A DNA stretch of 64,000 nucleotides from Neobacillus niacini. GTDB lineage: Bacteria > Bacillota > Bacilli > Bacillales > Cytobacillaceae. The stretch lies in contig NZ_JAMBOB010000010.1 in NCBI RefSeq assembly GCF_023715415.1, forward strand, positions 62,001-126,000, read 5' to 3'. The translations under genes were made by a program, and so were the position numbers. Of this stretch, positions 58,750 through 64,000 are shown piece by piece; position 1 is the stretch's first letter, and the number at the start of each line of letters is the position of its first letter. Under the pieces are notes generated by a model. That model ran no database searches. It saw nothing but the letters and a program-made list of their open reading frames with translations, and was not told the DNA's origin.

Positions 58750-59589
58750 CTATGGACAAGTAGTAGTAATCGTTAAAGACCAGCCACCAGCAATAGTGCC
58801 TGAGTCTGCACCAGCATCATCGAAAACGAAAAGATTCCATGTACCGTTTGGATTTGTCCCATCGAATACGCTTAATACAGATCCATATGGTGGTCCTGGT
58901 GCTGGCCCAGGGAGAACATCTCCGGCTCCGATATTTGTAGGCTGGAACGTATTGGAGACGAATGGAGATGGGATTGGGGTTGGCACTGGAGTTGCCGCAT
59001 CATCGTCAAATGTTAACGTGACACCGACAATGTCAAATAATCCTCCTGCATCTGACATAAGCATAACATTCTGCCCTTGTGGTCCAACAAGCAGAATATC
59101 AAGATCACCTGGGAAAGTATGGGACATGTTGTTTAATGTTGCTGTCACCTTAGCGATAGTTCCATTCAACCCTGAAACATTAATAGGTGATGGATATGGT
59201 GAGGCTGGACCTTCGGTATCACCATTGATAATAATCGATTGAGGATTAGTAAATGTAGCTGATGTTGGAGAACATGAAGCTCCTATTAGATCCAGTACAT
59301 TTTCAAACTTGAACTCTAATAACATTTCCTTTTTAATAACATCACGAAGAGTTCTTTGAGCACTAGTGTTGACATCAAGCAGATTCCCAAGTGAAACCTC
59401 CGCTGGAGAAAATGTGACTCCTGTATTATCCAATGTTCCCAGAACAAATTGCAGCTTTTCTGCCTCCGCATTCATAATGTGAGCAAGCGCTAATTCCTCC
59501 AAAGCAATCGAGCTTAAAAGCAATGGAATCGTTTGTCCAGTAGTAACCGATATCAAAGGTGTTATATTCGGAATATCCGGAAAAGACAT
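58750..59589 (-). CDS. Modular surface protein 3: shared N-module plus P-domain-like part
   Basis: 279 aa. Residues 1-~103 are the shared module (here SFPDIPNIT). From Cys106 on, a beta domain resembles the proprotein-convertase P-domain: VSGLNGTIAKVTATLNNMSHTFPGDLDILLVGPQG, MLMSDAGG, LSVFDGTNPNGTWNLFVFDDAGADSGTIAGGWSLTI. Such domains are found at the C-terminus of secreted bacterial proteins. It ends TTTCP (Cys278). No protease domain is present, so a binding or structural role is likely. AGGAG precedes the ATG. Confidence 0.72.
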   Translation of the reverse strand: MSFPDIPNITPLISVTTGQTIPLLLSSIALEELALAHIMNAEAEKLQFVLGTLDNTGVTFSPAEVSLGNLLDVNTSAQRTLRDVIKKEMLLEFKFENVLDLIGASCSPTSATFTNPQSIIINGDTEGPASPYPSPINVSGLNGTIAKVTATLNNMSHTFPGDLDILLVGPQGQNVMLMSDAGGLFDIVGVTLTFDDDAATPVPTPIPSPFVSNTFQPTNIGAGDVLPGPAPGPPYGSVLSVFDGTNPNGTWNLFVFDDAGADSGTIAGGWSLTITTTCP

Positions 59590-59752
59590 TATATATTTCT
59601 CCTAACTATCAGTTAATTTTGCAAATAGTTGTACGATATTATGAAACAAAAAGTCGCATAACCTATTTACTCTTCAGTTTATTCTTTATATCTTTCTATG
59701 AATGTGCATTTATCCTATTACATATTTGGAGTTTTTAATATACATGAAAATA

Positions 59753-59787
59753 AAAAAGCAAAGTCATCTTCACAGACACTTTGCTTA
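59753..59787 (-). terminator. Terminator of the GT4 gene
   Basis: AAGCAAAGT / ACTTTGCTT stem followed on the minus strand by TTTTTTATTTT, ~20 bp beyond the gene end. Confidence 0.75.
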
Positions 59788-59805
59788 ATTTGCTTTCAAA
59801 TAGTT

Positions 59806-61224
59806 TTATTTTGGATCAGCTTCTTTCATATAACAATATCTCATCATACGAAAAATATTTTCTTGAAAATCTTTACTTTGTTTCTCCATGTTGTGTGCAA
59901 TGTAAGCAAGATGCTCGATCGCATGGCTATAGGTTTCCTTTTCAATATAAACAATAGCAGTGTTGTATCTTGCCATAAGGGTTTCTGGGTATACAGCCAA
60001 AATATTCAAATAGACCCCTAATGCATCTTCAATACGATTTTCAGCATACAACTGATTCGCTCTTTCTAGTTCCTTCTTAATAATATCCTCATCGGTTCGA
60101 ATAGGCCCCTTTTTTAAATGAACCAAATGTCTTATCCTGCCTAATACATACCGGGAGCTTTTTTCCCATGTGAAAGAAGACAAAATATGTTGACTCCCTT
60201 TCTGTCCTTTCTCCATAACTAACGTTTGATTCTCATAAGCCAATCGCATAACCTTCTGTAATTCGTTAGGATCGATCGACAGCCACCATGGAAAATCGAC
60301 CGTATCGAGATTTCCAACTTTTTTGTCCGGTAGAGTAACCTCCTTCGATGGAACAAAGAACGCAGTTTCCTCCGTGCAAAAATCTACACAAGATCCTTTA
60401 TCTGGCACAATCACTGGAGTACCACATGCCATCGCCTCAGCAATTGGCAACCCGAATCCCTCACCTCTGTACGGATGAACCAAGCAATCACACGCTTTAT
60501 ACAATCCAGCCAGCTCTATTTCGGAAAGCTGCTTATCGATATATTCAATACGTGGATGATTCGGGTCAGACATTGCTTCATGGATCATTTTTTCCAGCGT
60601 TATTCCTTTGTAAAAAGATTGAGTTCCAGTATCTTTGATGAATAAGCAAACATCATCATCTATAGTAAACTCTTTAAGGTATGCTTGTAGTAAAATATCT
60701 ATTCCCTTGCGGCCAATTGTCCCGCCGACAAAGAGAAACTTAAAAGAAGATGAATCCAATGCTAGAGGCTGGACGTTTGGATGGAATAATTTTTCATTGA
60801 CGCCAAGTGGTATGACATGAATTTTACTTTCAGGAATCCCTGAGCGGAAATAGCTTTCCTTATTGTATAAACTGTAAACCCAGATTTCATCTACCCAATA
60901 CATCATGGGAATATACCACTCTCTCGGGATAGCTCCAAATTCCCAGGGCTGCATACAAACCGAAATCACATTTTTAAGTTGCGGCCAATTGGGCGGCCAC
61001 TGATGAGAGATCGTCAAGTCGGGATTAGAAAATGGGATAAATGACTTTTTTTGACTTTTGATATATGGATCAAGCAACTTTTCTTTTTCAGGTATCTCTT
61101 TTCTAAGATTTATATCTCGACTTTGCTGAAGATACTGGCAAATATTTTGATTCACAATCGAAAGACTATGTCCTGCAAATTGAGATCCTTTCCAATTAAG
61201 TTTCACAGTATCAACCTTCAACAT
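59806..61224 (-). CDS. Glycosyltransferase family 4-type with TPR-like C-terminus
   Basis: 472 aa. GT-B fold: donor-binding C-terminal domain with FLFVGGTIGRKGID (~163-176), the E-x7-E signature E255-GFGLPIA-E263 in RGEGFGLPIAEAMACGTPVIVPD. Residues ~380-472 are helical and TPR-like (ANQLYAENRIEDALGVYLNILAVYPETLMARYN). TPR tails on bacterial glycosyltransferases often serve protein acceptors. No membrane segment, so cytoplasmic. It lies between the P-domain-like protein gene and a divergent GT2 gene inside the module cluster, suggesting it glycosylates those proteins. AGGAGG before ATG. Confidence 0.85.
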   Translation of the reverse strand: MLKVDTVKLNWKGSQFAGHSLSIVNQNICQYLQQSRDINLRKEIPEKEKLLDPYIKSQKKSFIPFSNPDLTISHQWPPNWPQLKNVISVCMQPWEFGAIPREWYIPMMYWVDEIWVYSLYNKESYFRSGIPESKIHVIPLGVNEKLFHPNVQPLALDSSSFKFLFVGGTIGRKGIDILLQAYLKEFTIDDDVCLFIKDTGTQSFYKGITLEKMIHEAMSDPNHPRIEYIDKQLSEIELAGLYKACDCLVHPYRGEGFGLPIAEAMACGTPVIVPDKGSCVDFCTEETAFFVPSKEVTLPDKKVGNLDTVDFPWWLSIDPNELQKVMRLAYENQTLVMEKGQKGSQHILSSFTWEKSSRYVLGRIRHLVHLKKGPIRTDEDIIKKELERANQLYAENRIEDALGVYLNILAVYPETLMARYNTAIVYIEKETYSHAIEHLAYIAHNMEKQSKDFQENIFRMMRYCYMKEADPK

Positions 61225-61364
61225 AATCCTCCTAATGTATTAGTTTGTTATTTTCCTTCACTCATGATATGGCTTTTGATTATATAAGGTTCCAATCATT
61301 CACTTTTACCTTAATCTAAACATACGATGAGGATGAATATTTACTGTCAAAAGGAGGAAATACC

Positions 61365-62567
61365 ATGGATGACCGACGACTGTCGCTATGTATGATAGTA
61401 AAGGATGAAGAAAACTTTATTGAAGGCTGCCTCAAAAGTGTAAAAGATTATGTGGATGAGATAATTATTGTCGATACTGGCTCCACTGATCGAACGGTTG
61501 ATATCTGCAAATCATTCGGTGCTCAGATTCTTACTTTCCCTTGGAATGGGAGCTTTTCAGATGCACGTAATTATGGCTTGGAGCGTGCAACAGGGGATTG
61601 GATCTTGTGGTTAGATGCCGACGAAGTAGTAGATACTTCTGACGCTAAGAAGCTACGTGAAGCACTCAAATTCGATGACCTGCTCCTATCTGTTCATTTA
61701 ATCAATTATTATGGTGACAGCCCTGATCCAAACAAGACATTTGATATTGCCCATACCCGGCTTTTTCAAAATCACAAAGGTTTTAAATTTAATAATAAAA
61801 TTCACGAGATGCTAAATGCCAATGAAATTATTGCAAAATTTAACGAAGATCCCACCATTAAAACTGTGCCTATTAAGGTATTTCATTACGGATATTTGGA
61901 TCCTGTCAATAAAGAGAAAAAGAAATCTGAACGTAATATCGGTATGCTAAAAGACGAGCTCAAACAAAAGGACTACAGCCCTTGGATCGAGTACCATATT
62001 GCGAGTGAATATTACCGTCTAAAAAACTATAATGAGGCATTTGATTATGTCAATCGTTCAATTATGGGATTTCTGAAACAGCTCAAAACTCCTCCATCTC
62101 TTTTATATCGATTAAAGTATTCAATATTGATTAGTTCAGGCAGTATCGAAGGGGCATGGCCTGGTATCGAGAGAGCTGTTACCCTCTATCCTGATTATGT
62201 AGATCTCCATTTTTATAAAGGCATTATTTTAATGGTTAAAGACTTGTTCAAAGAGGCTTTGGAGGTATTTGATCTCTGCCTTGAAATGGGAGAAGAAAAT
62301 TTACAGCATCTTACTTTAAAGGGAGTTGGGAGCTTTCAAGCCTTATACTACAAAGGTTGCTGTTTAGAAAAATTAGGGAATATTGAGGAAGCTGCAAAAT
62401 GTTATGCACGGGCCTCTAGTCTATCATCTACTTTTATCTCGCCAGTAGAAGCATTGCATAAAATAATGGAAAATCATCAAGACGTCTTTACAGCATTACC
62501 AGAGGATGATGAGGATAAAGCATTAATTACCAAAATACTATCCATGAGCACAAATAAAAATAAATAA
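61365..62567 (+). CDS. Glycosyltransferase family 2-type with TPR-like C-terminus (SunS-like)
   Basis: 400 aa. GT-A fold: SLCMIVKDEENFIEGCLKS (~7-25), VDTGSTDRT (36-44), DxD motif D84-A-D86 in LWLDADE. The C-terminal ~180 residues carry TPR-like repeats (YHIASEYYRLKNYNEAFDYV, HFYKGIILMVKDLFKEALEVF, YYKGCCLEKLGNIEEAAKCYARA). The same layout is found in SunS, which glycosylates a peptide cysteine, and in many spore-surface gene clusters. Divergent from the GT4 gene (140 bp apart). AAAAGGAGGAAATACC precedes the ATG. Confidence 0.87.
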   Translation: MDDRRLSLCMIVKDEENFIEGCLKSVKDYVDEIIIVDTGSTDRTVDICKSFGAQILTFPWNGSFSDARNYGLERATGDWILWLDADEVVDTSDAKKLREALKFDDLLLSVHLINYYGDSPDPNKTFDIAHTRLFQNHKGFKFNNKIHEMLNANEIIAKFNEDPTIKTVPIKVFHYGYLDPVNKEKKKSERNIGMLKDELKQKDYSPWIEYHIASEYYRLKNYNEAFDYVNRSIMGFLKQLKTPPSLLYRLKYSILISSGSIEGAWPGIERAVTLYPDYVDLHFYKGIILMVKDLFKEALEVFDLCLEMGEENLQHLTLKGVGSFQALYYKGCCLEKLGNIEEAAKCYARASSLSSTFISPVEALHKIMENHQDVFTALPEDDEDKALITKILSMSTNKNK

Positions 62568-62609
62568 TATCTAAATATATTACATTAGCCCTCTCTAATA
62601 GTGAAGTGA

Positions 62610-62624
62610 AGTATATAATATACT
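62610..62624 (+). promoter_or_regulatory. Palindromic AT box upstream of the stand-alone module gene
   Basis: AGTATATAATATACT, a perfect 15-base palindrome containing TATAAT, 28 bp ahead of the gene start. It could be a -10 region or an operator; no good -35 is seen. Confidence 0.35.
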
Positions 62625-62651
62625 ATTCCAACAAGAAAGAGAGGTATTGAA

Positions 62652-62975
62652 ATGTCATTTCCAAATATCCCGAATATTACTCCACTAATTTCGGTCACTA
62701 CTGAGCAGACAATTCCACTGCTTTTGGCTTCCATTGCTTTGGAGGAATTAGCACTTGCTCACATTATGAATGCTGAAGCAGAAAAGCTTCAATTCGTTCT
62801 AGGAACATTAGATACAGATGTTACCTTTACTCCTGCTGAAGTGTCATTAGGGGACCTTCTTGATGTCAATGCTAGTGTTCAAAGAACACTTCGTGACGTA
62901 ATTAAGAAGGAAATGCTGTTAGAGTTCAAGTTTGAAAATATTCTTGACCTAATCGCTATCACTCCTCTTCCTTAA
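62652..62975 (+). CDS. Stand-alone copy of the shared surface-protein N-module
   Basis: 107 aa, almost nothing but the module: SFPNIPNITPLISVTTEQTIPLLLASIALEELALAHIMNAEAEKLQ..., ending LDLIAITPLP. It is a natural single-domain member, showing that the module is a self-contained fold and not just a leader sequence. It is on the plus strand, opposite to its four sisters, 84 bp after the GT2 gene. AGAGAGG precedes the ATG. Possibly an assembly base or cap for the longer proteins. Confidence 0.75.
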   Translation: MSFPNIPNITPLISVTTEQTIPLLLASIALEELALAHIMNAEAEKLQFVLGTLDTDVTFTPAEVSLGDLLDVNASVQRTLRDVIKKEMLLEFKFENILDLIAITPLP

Positions 62976-63328
62976 GGAACACATCACCCTCAATTCATCC
63001 CCTAACACTGATGAATTGGGGGATATTCTTTACAATATGAAAAAAAGTGTACCGTTCAATAGAGAATTACTTTTATGGGTGTTTACTATTCTATTTATTA
63101 ATCAAGAAGGGTAGATAATTTTTCGTACTCAGTATTTTCCTTTTAATAAAGATACATAGTAAATGGAAAGTCTGACCTTAAATAAAACTAATAAATCCCT
63201 CAATTTATGAATTCGAGGGATTTTCTTAGTTCTTAAAGTCTTTGCTAAATTTGCCAATGCTACTATTAATTAGTTACTCATTGAAAACTAATGGATTTTA
63301 AAAGAAATTGATTTGTCAGATTTTTGGC
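62976..63328. other. 353-bp gap between convergent genes
   Basis: No gene seen. It holds a hairpin CCCTCAATTCATC / GATGAATTGGGGG (62992-63024) suited to the plus-strand gene, a second hairpin at 63193-63223, and a short relic of the duplicated intergenic block near 63253. Confidence 0.6.
63193..63223. terminator. Hairpin terminator between convergent module genes
   Basis: AAATCCCTC / GAGGGATTT with inner AATT/AATT pairing, followed by TTTCTT on the plus strand and ATTAG on the minus strand. Confidence 0.65.
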
Positions 63329-64000
63329 TTAAGGACAGTTTGATAAATCCATTTCAGCTAACCCAACATTTGTCACAGTTGACGTGAAGATATTTCCATT
63401 TCCTGAAATAATTAGTTGAATAAAATTTTCCTCAATTAAAGTTAGAACATAACTAGGATTTGTACCAAACACATTAGTACCCGTAATTGTTCCTTGTCCA
63501 GAAATTGTTACCGTTTGATCGCCCGGACAATTAGGTACAGTAAAAGAATCAGCATTAAATTCAAAGTCTGGAAGTGGAGGGTTCGCACCTAGAGCAGTAA
63601 AATTATACGTAAAGAAGTTATCATCTGATGAACAGTTTTGACAAAAAAGCCCCATGTAGTCTACATTTCCACTAACGTCGTTTCCATTTAATGTAGTAAT
63701 TGCATTCCCTGTTCCTCTAGAAATATCAAAAGGTCCACCTGCTGGCCCGGTTACTCGACAACCACAAGGCTCTGTTTCTGGTGTTCCCGGGGTAACGGAG
63801 ATAAGCTCCAGAACATTTTCAAATTTAAATTCAAGAAGCATTTCCTTTTTAATAACATCACGAAGGGTTCTTTGAACACTTGTATTGACATCAAGAAGAT
63901 CCTCTATGGAAACCTCTGCAGGAGTAAACGTAACAGCTGTATCTAATGTTCCTAGAACGAATTGAAGCTTTTCTGCTTCTACGTTCATAATATGAGCTAG
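63329..64000 (-). CDS. Modular surface protein 5, 5'-truncated by window edge
   Basis: About 224 visible residues; the frame runs off the window at LAHIMNVEAEKLQ, so the first ~35 residues of the shared module lie outside. After the module (to about ...ENVLELISV) comes a Cys-containing domain: PCGCRVTGPAGGPFDISRGTGNA, FCQNCSSDDNFFTYNF, and a beta-rich end finishing DLSNCP. It has more cysteines than its sisters (CGC, CQNC, CP). I do not recognise the C-terminal domain. It shares the Cys-Pro end with proteins 1 and 3. Confidence 0.7.
   Translation of the reverse strand, partial: LAHIMNVEAEKLQFVLGTLDTAVTFTPAEVSIEDLLDVNTSVQRTLRDVIKKEMLLEFKFENVLELISVTPGTPETEPCGCRVTGPAGGPFDISRGTGNAITTLNGNDVSGNVDYMGLFCQNCSSDDNFFTYNFTALGANPPLPDFEFNADSFTVPNCPGDQTVTISGQGTITGTNVFGTNPSYVLTLIEENFIQLIISGNGNIFTSTVTNVGLAEMDLSNCP

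Overview
The window is a 64-kb piece of a low-GC, spore-forming Firmicute chromosome, most likely a Bacillaceae member of the Bacillus/Neobacillus type. Grounds seen in the sequence: strong AGGAGG-type ribosome binding sites, frequent TTG/GTG starts, YesMN-like and YknXYZ-like systems, a CwlO-like NlpC/P60 endopeptidase, and the GC-rich dispersed repeat typical of Bacillaceae (47138-47272). No rRNA, tRNA, CRISPR array, transposase or prophage was seen.

Layout. 1-1473 (+): end of a DoxX-type membrane protein and a Cho-like short UvrC nuclease. 1508-6886 (-): a methyltransferase, then a heme-copper reductase operon (subunit IIa-like, CuA subunit II, subunit I, Sco, a Met/His-rich membrane protein) and heme O synthase. 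Subunit I has Asn240 where B-family oxygen reductases have the cross-linked tyrosine, and the gene order matches the norSY-senC-orf1 cluster of sNOR-type nitric oxide reductases. A near-perfect Fnr box sits at about -41.5 of the predicted promoter. 7142-24257 (-): a 13-gene operon for an unidentified sugar (RbsABC-like importer, two kinases, two 3-epimerases, hexulose-phosphate synthase, two hexulose-phosphate isomerase-like proteins, an FSA-type aldolase, an arabinose-5-phosphate isomerase-like SIS protein). Upstream of it lies a sugar-sensing triad (lipoprotein binding protein, YesM-like kinase, YesN-like regulator).

24534-33954: a LemA/TPM pair, an hpt paralogue, a broken vWA gene, a polar amino-acid ABC transporter, and an MFS pump divergent from an SgrR-like regulator. 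34081-47029 (-): a heterodimeric ABC exporter, a 791-aa protein with two class I isoprenoid-synthase-like halves, a YknXYZ/MacAB-like efflux system, SelO and an ABC-F protein. 47773-55327: NlpC/P60 endopeptidase, small enzymes, a DHA2 drug pump with a structured leader, and an AraC-type regulator divergent from a DUF485/ActP solute symporter pair.

55652-64000: five genes carry the same ~100-residue N-terminal module (starting S/A-F-P-x-I-P-N-I-T-P-L-I). One copy stands alone; the other four have different C-terminal parts (Ig-like, Gly-rich, P-domain-like, unknown). Two glycosyltransferases with TPR-like tails sit among them. Intergenic blocks of about 300 bp are duplicated along with the genes. 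I infer a modular glycosylated surface (probably spore-surface) protein system.

How the parts work together: the norSY-like genes, Sco and CtaB form one respiratory/NO-handling unit under likely anaerobic control. The sugar operon products converge on D-ribulose 5-phosphate and fructose 6-phosphate. The surface-protein genes and glycosyltransferases probably act together. Functions are inferred from motifs read by eye; no database search was run.
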